Below, one piece after another: positions 8,560 through 17,551 of a stretch of 64,000 nt of DNA. The notes beneath the pieces are model-generated. The model was given only the letters and a program-made list of their open reading frames with translations, ran no database searches and was not told the origin of the DNA. This DNA comes from Shewanella violacea DSS12 (lineage in GTDB: Bacteria; Pseudomonadota; Gammaproteobacteria; Enterobacterales; Shewanellaceae). A program made the position numbers and the translations under genes. The DNA lies in the NCBI RefSeq assembly GCF_000091325.1, contig NC_014012.1, positions 3,232,500-3,296,499 of the forward strand, written 5' to 3'. Position 1 is the first letter of the stretch, and each line of letters opens with the position of its first letter.

Positions 8560-9165
8560 TTAGGCCAGCACGACTGAAAAGGCGCTCAGCCATACTAGCT
8601 GCGCGCCATAGGAGACGCGCTGATACACACCCGCATTGTCTCTATTTTTAAAAGCTTTAGCTAAAGCAACCAGATAGTAAGTCGCCACTATCATTGAAAC
8701 CAAAGAAAACACTCTAAACTCTGTTGAGATAAGCGCTGTTGTTGGGCTAATAGCTACCAGAATAGGGGCAATGAGCAATGACAACAAGATGATAAACCCC
8801 GCCCATGAGTGGACTTTACAAGCAAATGTCGGCTGTTTGTTATATGGATCGGCATCCATGGGAAAGTAACCCGCGACCCAAGTGCCTATACCATGAGCGA
8901 TAATCAGTAAACCTGAAAGATTAATCAAAATAGATACGTCATCTAGCTGGACTAGATACCAGCCAAAGAAACAAAACAAGAAGCCCAATGGATAATTATT
9001 AATTAACGGTGACAGTTTCTGGGTTGGGCTACCACTGGCGCCTAACTCACTGCAAAACTGTTTCGAATGAGAGTAATTTGGATAACACCTTGCCGCAATC
9101 AACACCCCAAAGAAAATCCAAACCGTGGCGATTAAACCTGAATATACCGCAATAACGTCAAACAA
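8560..9165 (-). CDS. DUF998 domain membrane protein
   Basis: A 201-residue protein with about six membrane helices. It has the family-typical YFPMDADPY motif after the third helix, an N-terminal helix followed by YPNYSHSKQFCSELGASGSP, and HSWAG in the following helix. DUF998 proteins are widespread in bacteria and have no firm function; a hydrolase or lipid-related role has been suggested for relatives, but nothing here tests it. It stands alone on the minus strand between the efflux operon and the broken GNAT gene. Confidence 0.75.
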   Translation of the reverse strand: MFDVIAVYSGLIATVWIFFGVLIAARCYPNYSHSKQFCSELGASGSPTQKLSPLINNYPLGFLFCFFGWYLVQLDDVSILINLSGLLIIAHGIGTWVAGYFPMDADPYNKQPTFACKVHSWAGFIILLSLLIAPILVAISPTTALISTEFRVFSLVSMIVATYYLVALAKAFKNRDNAGVYQRVSYGAQLVWLSAFSVVLA

Positions 9166-9198
9166 ATTTCAACTCCTTTTGCGCTGTTATGCCCTACT

Positions 9199-9290
9199 TG
9201 GCTATATGCTCATTAGCTATATGCTCATAAGCTATGCCCAGCTTAGTTGTACCCAGCTTAATTGGACTCAGCTTAATTGAGCTTAGCTAT
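9199..9290. repeat. Short degenerate tandem repeats
   Basis: AGCTATATGCTCAT-type units occur twice, followed by three 15-bp units of the form CCCAGCTTAATTGGA with small differences. They run right up to, and slightly into, the 3' end of the broken GNAT gene. The origin is probably replication slippage. Confidence 0.7.
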
Positions 9291-9707
9291 TCACTTGCAT
9301 ATGATACTCAAACTCATCTTCACCGGTAATGATAAAGCCAAGCCTTTGATATAATTTAAGTGCAGGATTATCTTTTAACACGGTCAGCTCAACAGCCTTA
9401 TTCTTAGCCTTAGTTAGCACTTGCTGCATCACTTTTTTTCCTAGCCCTTGGCCTTGAAAATCAGGGTGAATTTGTATCTGCATGATCTCAACGATGCCGT
9501 CATCCTCTAGGTACTTTACGTGCCAATGGTTTCGCTGTTGAAAATGATTAAATGTGAACAGGCATAGGCATCATCTAAACGACTCTCATGCTCTGCATCA
9601 GACAAAAATTGACCTGAGTTTTCGAGATGTTCAAGCATAGTCAATTTACGTAAACTCAATAAATATGCTCTATCGTCTTGTGTGGCAGGAATAAACTCAA
9701 AACTCAT
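9283..9707 (-). pseudogene. GNAT acetyltransferase with an internal frameshift
   Basis: The N-terminal half (MSFEFIPATQDDRAYLLSLR to IIFNSETIG) and the C-terminal half (HVKYLEDDGIVEIMQIQIHP, then GQGLGKKVMQQ, the acetyl-CoA loop) are each good GNAT sequence but lie in different frames. They join at about 9517..9521, where one base seems to be missing. Repaired, the protein would be about 140 residues, the normal size. Start at 9707 was preferred over an upstream GTG/ATG since MSFEF begins the conserved strand. Either a real null allele or a sequencing error; short tandem repeats on both sides suggest a slippage-prone locus. Confidence 0.7.
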
Positions 9708-9719
9708 TAATGACCTCAT

Positions 9720-9782
9720 TAAACTGGCATATAGAACTTATATATAAGAACTGGCATATAAGACACTGGCATATAAGATAGG
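9720..9782. repeat. Tandem repeats of ACTGGCATATAAGA type
   Basis: Three or four imperfect copies of a 14-16 bp unit (ACTGGCATATA...) lie just upstream of the broken GNAT gene and could overlap its promoter. Confidence 0.65.
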
Positions 9783-9897
9783 GATGCAGTTAGCACCACA
9801 GCTAGGTGACTACAATCAGTACATCGGCTTCAAAATTTCACACTAGCATGCTAGTGGCATAAAAATCGCAGCAAAAGCGTTTAATTTCTGTCAAGGA

Positions 9898-10797
9898 TTA
9901 AGACAGGGAGAAATGTTCCAATACATCAATTAATCTTGCCCTCTCTTCCTCTTTAATCCACTCTTGTGAAAATAGAAAAACGACAGATTCTGACAAGGTA
10001 ATTTGATGCAAGTTGCTCACTCTATTTAGTAATAATTTTCTACAAGATGCTTCAAGCACCTCACTAGACGCCGCTCCGACAAAACCAACATGGATACAAG
10101 GTTTATCTGTCTCATCTTCATGTAGCCAATGGCATTGAAGCTGTACGTTAGAGATTAACTGATTAAATACAGCGCCGGATAACTCATGCTGCTTCTTCAA
10201 AATCCAGCTAAGTGAAATAAGATTATGCCCCCAAAAACCAGGATTGCTGAGGCAGTCTTTTAATATCTTATATTTATCTGGAGTGTCATCCTCAACAAAG
10301 CCTTGCTCGACAGGATAGTCCATTGAGTTGTTGCCGTAGAAGGTCGATGTGACGAACTCACAGAACCTCTCGATAAACCTCAGTCCTTGCACCTCATTTT
10401 CTACCAGCTCCCAGGACTCTTTAAAGGCAAATAAAATAGTGATGTTGTGGCCAAGATATTGGTTACTCTCTAGGCACTGCTCTAGATAATAATCAAAAAT
10501 ATCAGCAGCCTGAGCACTCTGAAACCACTCCTGCATAGTAAAGTAGGAATGTGGATATATGCCGTGAGATAAAATCCAATGACGCCGTTGAGTATTAGTG
10601 TCAAAAGGAATGACATTCGAGGTCAATATCCCACAGCTGAACTCAGGTTCCTGAAGACAGACTAAATTGTCGATTTTAGCCCACTCTTCACTTGTCCAAT
10701 CGAATCTTTGTTTCAATGCTCGGCTAGCAAGAAAACATTTAATCGCGTGCTGCTGATGAATCGCCGCAATCCTTGTTAAGGCATCGTCAAATAACAT
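9898..10797 (-). CDS. Hypothetical protein, 299 residues, soluble
   Basis: I do not recognise the family. The protein is acidic, rich in aromatic residues and Cys, and has no signal peptide or membrane helix. It appears mostly helical, with distinctive pieces such as DWTSEEWAKID, QRRHWILSHGIYPHSYFTMQ, NPGFWGHNLISLSWILKKQH and VGFVGAASSEVLEASCRK. The GH-N pattern recurs (YLGHNITIL, FWGHNLISL), hinting at two related halves of a helical-repeat protein. AGGAT precedes the ATG. It is a standalone gene with over 700 bp of mostly empty sequence on its upstream side. Confidence 0.6.
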   Translation of the reverse strand: MLFDDALTRIAAIHQQHAIKCFLASRALKQRFDWTSEEWAKIDNLVCLQEPEFSCGILTSNVIPFDTNTQRRHWILSHGIYPHSYFTMQEWFQSAQAADIFDYYLEQCLESNQYLGHNITILFAFKESWELVENEVQGLRFIERFCEFVTSTFYGNNSMDYPVEQGFVEDDTPDKYKILKDCLSNPGFWGHNLISLSWILKKQHELSGAVFNQLISNVQLQCHWLHEDETDKPCIHVGFVGAASSEVLEASCRKLLLNRVSNLHQITLSESVVFLFSQEWIKEEERARLIDVLEHFSLS

Positions 10798-11516
10798 CGA
10801 ATCCTCAGTAAAATATTTGTTTGATTTATATCCAGATTACACATACTAACCATATGATTCAATTATTTATTAATCACTGATTTTTCGATGTATTGCCAGC
10901 ATGCCTTAAATTATTTTATAAGTTAACGGCTAAGTTCAGGGCCCTTTTAGGCTAAGGACAATCATGTTCCAAAACTGCTTGAGTTATACCAATTGGTATT
11001 AGAATCTGATCGGAGAGACTTCTTACATTTAGGAGGTTTATTGCGGCAATAACCAAGCGGTTCCATATGATGAGACAGTTCATTTTTTCGGCATGTGGAT
11101 TGTGAGCGACAACACAGGAGAGAGCTTACAAATTGCTAAGGACTGGCATGGTAATATTCTTATGCCATTAAAGGGTGCTTCTCAGCCAAAAGGACCAGTA
11201 ATGGCTGAGAAGCATATCCACCTATTGGAGCAGTTAAATCAATAGACAGATGTTGGTGCATACCAAAGCAAATCGTGTCACTTTGATATTTTAGAATTTA
11301 AACTAAAAACCAGTGCAAAGTAACTCACCTTACGGACAGGTAGACAAACTAAAAATGTAAATACACTCCAATGGAGCTCGGTAAATATAAGACTACCAAG
11401 CCTTATACGGTCACTCTCCATCTTGGAAATGCTTTTCTACACTGTGAATGGCAAGCCAGGCTTAACTAGGCTAAACCTAAAGAGTAACAGCTGACAAACT
11501 AACAGCAGGAAGAGTG
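10798..11516. other. Long intergenic region with one gene remnant
   Basis: Most of this stretch shows no gene. At about 11035..11245 on the plus strand, an open segment encodes YCGNNQAVPYDETVHFFGMW and then IVSDNTGESLQIAKDW... to EQLNQ-stop, about 69 residues. It is blocked upstream by a stop, has no clear start, and no family is recognisable. I read it as the 3' remnant of a lost gene. The rest, 11246..11516, has no open frame of note. Confidence 0.4.
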
Positions 11517-11711
11517 ATGGATTACCATTTAGCAGATTTGAGTTGTGATATCTTAATCGGCATAGTCAATGAGCACTTGCGCCTCACCTGTGTAGACCAA
11601 CAGGCACTGTTTTATGATCTGGATATCTCCCCTGAGCAGCTTGAAAAGAAGCTGAGTGATGGGGGCTTTATTTACGACTCCGTCAGCAATCAATACCGAG
11701 AGATTAAATAA
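11517..11711 (+). CDS. DUF4250 domain protein
   Basis: A 64-residue acidic protein with the DUF4250 features: an N-terminal MDYHLADLSCDILIGIVNEH, where the usual N-x-x-I-L-L-S-x-V-N pattern is recognisable, followed by a helix-turn-helix-like segment (DQQALFYDLDISPEQLEKKL) and a C-terminal FIYDSVSNQYRE. Function unknown. AGGAAG lies four bases before the ATG at 11517; the GTG one codon earlier would leave no spacing. It is convergent with topB. Confidence 0.75.
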   Translation: MDYHLADLSCDILIGIVNEHLRLTCVDQQALFYDLDISPEQLEKKLSDGGFIYDSVSNQYREIK

Positions 11712-11807
11712 AACCTTTAGATGTAACACTGAACCCTAGGCATACTTATTTAATTCACTCTGTTTAGTTTACTCTGAGCTGCTCAACAAGCCCTTTCCAG
11801 CTCATGA

Positions 11808-13757
11808 TCAGCTCTTGGATTTTTTCTTAGTGAAACGTCGCTTCTTAAAGCTACTTTTCGGCGCCTTTACGCCTTGTAAAGCTGTCGGTAGCTGTGAACC
11901 AGCCTGAGTTATCAAGTGGCTCAGAGAGTCGATGAGTGGGGTCATAAAACTTTGATACTTAGCTTCTTTGCGACTGATGGCATCGAGATTACTTTCCCAC
12001 AATGCGGTCATATCAGGCGTAGTGGCACTCAAAGGCAGGCTGTTAATCAGCCCCCTACCTACCTCGGTGGCTATAATAGTTTTGCCCTGTCTACTGAGGA
12101 AGGTGCGCTTAAACAGCAATTCTATGATCCCAGCTCGAGTCGCTTCGGTGCCCAGCCCATCGGTATCTTTCAATATTTTTCGGATCTCAGGATCCGTCAC
12201 ATAACGATTAATTCCAGTCATAGCACCAAGTAGAGTGGCATCGGTAAAATGTTTAGCTGGCTGGGTCTGTTTCTCGATTAACTCGCCAGCACCAGAATGC
12301 AAAGACTGACCCTTCTTCAGCGCTGGCAATTTCTGCTGTGACTCATCATCGTCTTCCTTGCCAGTGCTCGCGCTATTTGTATTAGCAGTATTATTTCGCG
12401 TAAATAGCTGCTTCCACCCCTGCGCCCTTTCCTGCTTCGCCTTAGTCTTGAAGTGACCGCCCTCGATCAACACATGAACCTCAGTTTCGCTATAGAGATA
12501 AGGCGGATAGAACTGGGCAAGATATTGACGAGCCACTTGCAGGTAGATTTGCCTCTCCCAAGCACTCAGACTGGAGAGATTGACTCGTTTTTCTGTGGGT
12601 ATGATGGCATGGTGAGCATCGACCTTGCTGTCGTTCCAGGCCTTAGATTTTATCTTAGGATCTGGTTTATCGCTGTTCTCGACTAACTCGCCAGCCCCTG
12701 ATAGCACCGCACCTATGACTTGAGGGGCTTGGGAAAACTGTTCCGCTGGCAGGTAACGACTGTCAGATCTGGGATAAGTGATCAACTTATGTCGCTCATA
12801 AAGCGTCTGACAGGTGTCGAGCACCTCTTTGGCGCTCATACCATATCGCTTGGCTGCATCTATCTGCAGCGAAGACAGGCTATAAGGGAGAGGCGCATTT
12901 TGCTGCTTATCTTTAGCAATAACCTGAGTAACCTGTGCCGGTTTATCACTAATGCGATCCACGACATTTTGTGCCAGACCTTTAGATAAGACTCTGCCTT
13001 CTTCATCCATATAAGGTTGGCAGGCTTCACTGGGCTGCCACTTGGCTCTGAACGCCTCATTTTTCTCTGTATTGAGATTGGCCTGAACCTCATAGAAAGA
13101 CTTAGAAACAAAGTTAGCTATCTCTTCATCCCGGCGAACCACTAAGCCTAACAAGGGAGTCTGTACTCGCCCTACAGATAACACGCCCTGATATCCCACC
13201 TTACGACCTTGCAGGGTATAGGCTCTGGTCATATTCAGACCATAGAGCCAATCGGCACGAGAACGGGCTAAGGCAGAAGTAGACAGGGGAATGAATTCTC
13301 GATTACTGCGCATCTGCCCCAATGCACGTTTCACCGCCTGAGGATTGAGATCGCTGATCAGCAGGCGCTGTGTATTATTGAGTTTTTCGCCCTTGACGCC
13401 CAAATGAGAGATCACTTCATCGACTAATAGCTGCCCCTCCCTGTCGGGATCGCCAGCATTAACCAGTTGAGTGGCTTTTTTGACTAAGCCCCTAAGTACG
13501 GTTAATTGACTACGGGTCTTAGGTTTAGCCTTCATCTTCCACTTTTCAGGGATAATGGGCAGATGCTCAAACTTCCACGACTTATATGCCGCATCGTAGC
13601 TATCGGGCTCTGCCTGCTCCAACAGATGACCGATACACCAGGAAACACAATCACCATTAGCCGCCATGATATGACCGTCACCCTTTTTATGGGGCTTAGG
13701 TAGCACATCAGCTATGGCTCGACCAAGGGAAGGTTTTTCTGCGATATAAAGAATCAT
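11808..13757 (-). CDS. topB: DNA topoisomerase III
   Basis: A 649-residue type IA topoisomerase, close to the E. coli length of about 650. The N-terminal Toprim domain starts MILYIAEKPSLGRAIADVLP and has the acidic NAGDPDREGQLLVDEV motif. The active-site Tyr lies in LITYPRSDSRYLP (about residues 330-342), and VGRVQTPLLGLVV is the conserved gate motif. A basic tail (KSSFKKRRFTKKKSKS) replaces a zinc ribbon. It cuts and passes single strands to decatenate replication intermediates, probably with RecQ. A near-consensus Shine-Dalgarno is lacking before the ATG. Confidence 0.95.
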   Translation of the reverse strand: MILYIAEKPSLGRAIADVLPKPHKKGDGHIMAANGDCVSWCIGHLLEQAEPDSYDAAYKSWKFEHLPIIPEKWKMKAKPKTRSQLTVLRGLVKKATQLVNAGDPDREGQLLVDEVISHLGVKGEKLNNTQRLLISDLNPQAVKRALGQMRSNREFIPLSTSALARSRADWLYGLNMTRAYTLQGRKVGYQGVLSVGRVQTPLLGLVVRRDEEIANFVSKSFYEVQANLNTEKNEAFRAKWQPSEACQPYMDEEGRVLSKGLAQNVVDRISDKPAQVTQVIAKDKQQNAPLPYSLSSLQIDAAKRYGMSAKEVLDTCQTLYERHKLITYPRSDSRYLPAEQFSQAPQVIGAVLSGAGELVENSDKPDPKIKSKAWNDSKVDAHHAIIPTEKRVNLSSLSAWERQIYLQVARQYLAQFYPPYLYSETEVHVLIEGGHFKTKAKQERAQGWKQLFTRNNTANTNSASTGKEDDDESQQKLPALKKGQSLHSGAGELIEKQTQPAKHFTDATLLGAMTGINRYVTDPEIRKILKDTDGLGTEATRAGIIELLFKRTFLSRQGKTIIATEVGRGLINSLPLSATTPDMTALWESNLDAISRKEAKYQSFMTPLIDSLSHLITQAGSQLPTALQGVKAPKSSFKKRRFTKKKSKS

Positions 13758-13873
13758 ATGTGGAACTCGGACTACTGTATAAATTACCAGTAACTTTAGC
13801 CTAAAGTGACACTAGCTGCAATAATTGCTTGCAATAGCACACAGTTAAAGCAGATTAGTTTGCAAAATCAGTT

Positions 13874-13892
13874 GAGAATGATTATCATTTGA
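13874..13892 (+). promoter_or_regulatory. Fur box upstream of a small membrane protein
   Basis: GAGAATGATTATCATTTGA matches the 19-bp Fur consensus GATAATGATAATCATTATC at about 14 of 19 positions, including the whole central core apart from one base. It lies about 40 bp before the start at 13934 and about 120 bp from the divergent topB start, so the downstream small gene is the likely target. Fe2+-Fur would repress it in iron-replete cells. Confidence 0.75.
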
Positions 13893-13933
13893 CTATAGTC
13901 TAGGTAATAACAAGCTTATAAAGGAGGTTCATC

Positions 13934-14200
13934 ATGATTGCATCGACCACGGAAACTGGCAACAGCCTAGATAGACTACTCCTGTATAATTTCCTTATGG
14001 TGACCGCGGTAGCCCTATTGATCACACCATTGCTAACCGACAATAAGCTCTTCGAGTTGATGCTATTGATAACCATGCAAATAGCCTTAACCTGCATCAG
14101 CACTCTCATTGGATTGAGCATGGGACATACTGTAACTAAACGTGGGGCTAGTCTACTCTTCGCCATCTGGATGCTAGTCTGGTGTGTTCATTTAGCATAA
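13934..14200 (+). CDS. Small iron-regulated membrane protein (predicted)
   Basis: An 88-residue protein with two to three hydrophobic segments (about residues 18-35, 43-62 and 72-87) and a short polar N-terminus. I do not recognise a named family. An AAGGAGG ribosome site precedes the ATG, one of the strongest in the window, and a Fur box lies about 40 bp upstream, so the gene should be expressed strongly under iron starvation. No siderophore or TonB gene is adjacent. A role in iron uptake or in membrane adaptation to low iron is only inferred from the operator. Confidence 0.7.
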   Translation: MIASTTETGNSLDRLLLYNFLMVTAVALLITPLLTDNKLFELMLLITMQIALTCISTLIGLSMGHTVTKRGASLLFAIWMLVWCVHLA

Positions 14201-14244
14201 ATCACAGTTTGCTCTTGAAACATAACTTAGAAAACAGATAAAAA

Positions 14245-14273
14245 AGCGTTAACTCTGTCAGTGAGTTAACGCT
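14245..14273 (-). terminator. Rho-independent terminator of the M14 peptidase gene
   Basis: An 11-bp perfect stem AGCGTTAACTC / GAGTTAACGCT with a 7-base loop. On the minus strand it is followed by TTTTTT, fitting termination of the gene ending at 14303. On the plus strand it also lies 45 bp beyond the small membrane protein gene. Confidence 0.85.
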
Positions 14274-14302
14274 AATGATTTGATCATTTACTTAATAAAG
14301 TG

Positions 14303-15223
14303 TTAAGTCAGAGGCAAGATATAATCCAATCCACCTGTGATTGCCGCTACTTGTGCCAGAATACAATTTTCATCGTCGACCTTAGGGCTATCCGGGTATA
14401 CCTCAGTGGTGGTGGCATAGATGCTATCACTAAAACCAACGCACAGTCCCAAAGCCTTAGTGGCATAGTTGATTACGCCAAACTGAGACAAGGAGACACC
14501 GATAAGCTTACCGGCATCATCGGCTGGAGCTATGTGGGTCACCTTCTCTACCGACCCTATGATGGCGGTTTGAAACGCCTCAGCCGGCAGCTCAGTATTA
14601 CCCACCAGATAAAAACCATCTGGGATATTCCAATTGGTATGCTCCACCGCATCTCTGGCCGCTAAGGCCGGTCTGAACGCTGAGTTATCTGTATCTGTGG
14701 TTTCATGTAGATCGATATGCACTGTGATATCAATGCCTAAATCTGCAATATACGCCATCAGGGCCGCCGACTCTTCAGCCGGGCTATCTTGGTAGAATGA
14801 ACGATTAGGATCGACTGCGTTAGGGTTCCAACGGTTAATGGTTTCATATCCCCAAGGGCTGACACATGGAGCAACCAGAATATTAAACCTGTCCATATAC
14901 TCCCTAGCCTTGGTTTCCAAGAAACGTATCGCTCCATGTACACCACTGGTTTCATAGCCGTGAACCCCGCCCGTGACTAACACAGTCGGCTTATCTTCAC
15001 TCCACTGCTTAGACTTAACAACAAACAGGGGATATTGACTAGGGTTATAAGACAAGGCGCCATACTGGTCGACTTGAAAGTGCTCAGCAAGTGGCGCAAT
15101 TCTCGCGGCCACCTCTTCTTGATAGGAGCGCTTAATCGTTTGCTTGGTTAACCAGAGTGCCTTCTCAGCTGCGCCCCATTTCTGACCCGCTACGCCGATT
15201 GGATAAGTGTTTTCCTGTACCAT
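14303..15223 (-). CDS. M14-family zinc metallocarboxypeptidase-like protein
   Basis: About 306 residues. Zinc-ligand signatures of the M14/succinylglutamate-desuccinylase group are visible: GGVHGYET gives the HxxE pair and DITVHIDLHETTD gives the later His, with NPNAVDPNRSFYQD as the substrate Asn-Arg region. No signal peptide is present, so it is probably cytoplasmic, acting on a peptide or cell-wall-derived fragment. The start at 15223 (MVQENTYPIG) is preferred because GGGGA lies seven bases ahead; other in-frame starts overlap that site. It is downstream of the purF terminator, hence separately expressed. Confidence 0.75.
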   Translation of the reverse strand: MVQENTYPIGVAGQKWGAAEKALWLTKQTIKRSYQEEVAARIAPLAEHFQVDQYGALSYNPSQYPLFVVKSKQWSEDKPTVLVTGGVHGYETSGVHGAIRFLETKAREYMDRFNILVAPCVSPWGYETINRWNPNAVDPNRSFYQDSPAEESAALMAYIADLGIDITVHIDLHETTDTDNSAFRPALAARDAVEHTNWNIPDGFYLVGNTELPAEAFQTAIIGSVEKVTHIAPADDAGKLIGVSLSQFGVINYATKALGLCVGFSDSIYATTTEVYPDSPKVDDENCILAQVAAITGGLDYILPLT

Positions 15224-15252
15224 CTTCATTTCCCCCAAATTTTAACCATAAA

Positions 15253-15285
15253 AAAGCCGACACTCAAACTTGATATGTCGGCTTT
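15253..15285 (-). terminator. Rho-independent terminator after purF
   Basis: Perfect 10-bp stem AAAGCCGACA / TGTCGGCTTT with a 13-base loop; on the minus strand it runs into a T tract. It is 50 bp past the purF stop and separates purF from the M14 gene. Confidence 0.88.
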
Positions 15286-15336
15286 CTAAACGTTAACTTG
15301 TCTTCACTAAAAAGACACTAACCATTAGGCTAGCGT

Positions 15337-16851
15337 TTATGGATGACAAACGTTATGCAGCTCTAGATTAGTGCCGATATCCTTGCTGCGATTAGCCTTA
15401 GCATCATCATTACGTAACTTAGTGATGTGATCCAAATAAGCCTGATCCACATCGTTAGTAATGTAGTTGCCATCGAATACTGAGGTCTCGAAACGCTTAA
15501 TCTCAGGATTTTCCATGCGAACCGCTTCTACCAAGTCTTTAAGGTCCTGGAAGATCATGCCGTCGGCACCAATTATCTTACTGATCTCATCAACATCACG
15601 ACCGTGAGCTATCAGCTCACTTGTCGTTGGCATATCGATGCCATAGACGTTAGGGAAACGAATTTCCGGTGCCGCCGAGGCAAAATACACCTTGTTAGCG
15701 CCAGCTTCACGAGCCATCTCAATAATCTGCTCTGAAGTCGTACCACGTACCACTGAATCATCAACCAGCAAGACATTCTTGCCTTTAAACTCGACACCAA
15801 TGGCATTGAGTTTACGGCGTACCGACTTCTTACGTTCCTGTTGACCAGGCATGATAAAAGTACGGCCAATATAGCGGTTTTTAACGAAACCTTGGCGATA
15901 AGGAAGATTCAAGTGACGCGCTATCTCTAACGCTGTGTCACATGAGGTTTCTGGGATTGGAATAATCACATCAATATCATGATCTTCCCATTCACGTTTG
16001 ATCTTCTCACCTAACATAGCGCCCATGTTTACTCGGCTACCGTAAACAGACACTTTATCGATAGTCGAGTCAGGACGTGCGAAGTAAACGAATTCGAATA
16101 GACAAGGTGCATAGACAGGATCTTTAGCACACTGACGAGTATATAGTTCACCATCTTGGCTGATATATACGGCTTCGCCCGGTGCAATATCGCGCATCAG
16201 CTCGAAACCAACTGCATCGAGAGCCACACTCTCTGAGGCAATCATATATTCGATGCCGTTTTCGGTCTCTTGCTTACCCAGTACCAGAGGACGAATACCG
16301 AATGGGTCACGAAACGCAACCATTCCCTGGCCTATTATCAAGGCAACGACAGCATAGGCACCACGGATCAGTGTATGCACATTAGCAACCGCATCGAACA
16401 CTTCATCGGCACTTAAGTTCTCGTTCTTGCACTGCTGAATTTCATCGGCAAGCAGGTTTAACAAGACTTCAGAGTCAGATGTTGTATTCACATGACGGCG
16501 CTGCTTGAGCAGACGCTCATGTAACTCTACGGTATTGGTCAAGTTGCCGTTATGGGCTAATGAAATACCAAATGGAGAGTTAACATAGAAAGGTTGAGCC
16601 TCAGATGCACTCGAGCTGCCTGCGGTTGGGTAACGAACATGACCGATACCTATGTTGCCTTGCAGACGTTGCATATGTTTAACTTCAAATACGTCTTTTA
16701 CCAGACCATTGGCCTTGCGTAATCTAAACGCACTACCATCAACAGTCACGATACCAGCAGCATCTTGTCCACGATGCTGAAGTACGGTTAGAGCATCATA
16801 TATAGGCTGATTAACCGATGACCGGCCAACTATTCCGACGATACCACACAT
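15337..16851 (-). CDS. purF: Amidophosphoribosyltransferase
   Basis: A 504-residue enzyme that converts PRPP and glutamine to phosphoribosylamine, the first committed step of purine synthesis. The N-terminal nucleophile Cys follows Met directly (MCGIVGIVG), then come HRGQDAAG and the class II glutaminase HNGNLTN. The C-terminal phosphoribosyltransferase domain has the PRPP loop [14 protein letters not shown]. Length is standard. AGGAA precedes the ATG by about ten bases. The gene ends a colinear minus-strand run folC-SPOR-cvpA-purF, an arrangement classical in enterics and relatives, where PurR usually controls cvpA-purF; I did not see a clear PurR operator. Confidence 0.97.
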   Translation of the reverse strand: MCGIVGIVGRSSVNQPIYDALTVLQHRGQDAAGIVTVDGSAFRLRKANGLVKDVFEVKHMQRLQGNIGIGHVRYPTAGSSSASEAQPFYVNSPFGISLAHNGNLTNTVELHERLLKQRRHVNTTSDSEVLLNLLADEIQQCKNENLSADEVFDAVANVHTLIRGAYAVVALIIGQGMVAFRDPFGIRPLVLGKQETENGIEYMIASESVALDAVGFELMRDIAPGEAVYISQDGELYTRQCAKDPVYAPCLFEFVYFARPDSTIDKVSVYGSRVNMGAMLGEKIKREWEDHDIDVIIPIPETSCDTALEIARHLNLPYRQGFVKNRYIGRTFIMPGQQERKKSVRRKLNAIGVEFKGKNVLLVDDSVVRGTTSEQIIEMAREAGANKVYFASAAPEIRFPNVYGIDMPTTSELIAHGRDVDEISKIIGADGMIFQDLKDLVEAVRMENPEIKRFETSVFDGNYITNDVDQAYLDHITKLRNDDAKANRSKDIGTNLELHNVCHP

Positions 16852-16949
16852 GGGTGAGATTCCTCATTGTAAGATGTTCTGATAATTATAGTTTTTAGTC
16901 GCAAAAGCTAGAATCGACTTAAGCTAAACTTATTAATGCTTAATGCATT

Positions 16950-17438
16950 TTATATTTTGGGTACAAAGCTTGACGTGTTTTCTATGTAGTCAAAAAACCA
17001 CTGGATAACAACGCCGAATTCGGGCACGAGTTTTGAATCCTGCCACCAATCCATATGGGATACGCCCGTGAACGCATCCATGAAAAATAATATTGCACTG
17101 ACGATTAAGGCGCCCCTTAAGGCACCGAAACACAAGCCCAGGACTCGGTCTGTCCCAGATAACCCCGTCTTGTCGATCAGCTGGCCGATAAGATAATTAA
17201 TTAATGCGCCGAGGATAAGTGTCGCCACAAAAATAATAGCAATTGCGACACCGTTACGAAGAAATTCATCTTGCATTTGGGTGAGATGAACAGCCAGGGC
17301 TTGATAAAAATGACTCGCGACAAAGAAGGCACCAAACCAGACGACTAAAGACATCGCCTCTTTAGCGAAACCACGAAGCAGACTGATTAGAGTCGAGACT
17401 CCGATAACTGCGAGAATAGCGTAATCGATCCAAACCAT
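16950..17438 (-). CDS. cvpA: CvpA family inner-membrane protein
   Basis: A 162-residue protein with four membrane helices. The family signature starts at the N-terminus (WIDYAILAVIGVSTLISLLRG) with GFAKEAMSLVVWFGAF, followed by GLSGTDRVLGLCFGALRGAL. CvpA is needed for colicin V production and for tolerance of bile or deoxycholate in enterics; the molecular role is unclear. It is directly upstream of purF with a 98-bp gap, the usual arrangement. Confidence 0.92.
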   Translation of the reverse strand: MVWIDYAILAVIGVSTLISLLRGFAKEAMSLVVWFGAFFVASHFYQALAVHLTQMQDEFLRNGVAIAIIFVATLILGALINYLIGQLIDKTGLSGTDRVLGLCFGALRGALIVSAILFFMDAFTGVSHMDWWQDSKLVPEFGVVIQWFFDYIENTSSFVPKI

Positions 17439-17551
17439 TTAATGATAATCCGATATGAGAGTTAAGACGGCGGGATATTAACAGAGACCGAGTATATTCT
17501 CACCCCAAAAAGGGGTAATTTATTGTTTCGATCTCTGACCACAGTTTTCGC

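Noticed and set aside
11916..13703. Several plus-strand open frames opposite topB
   Set aside because: Antisense shadows of a well-supported topoisomerase gene.
17470..17530. ACCCCAAAAAGGGGT hairpin between the SPOR gene and cvpA
   Set aside because: Only a 5-bp stem without a T tract; too weak to call a terminator.
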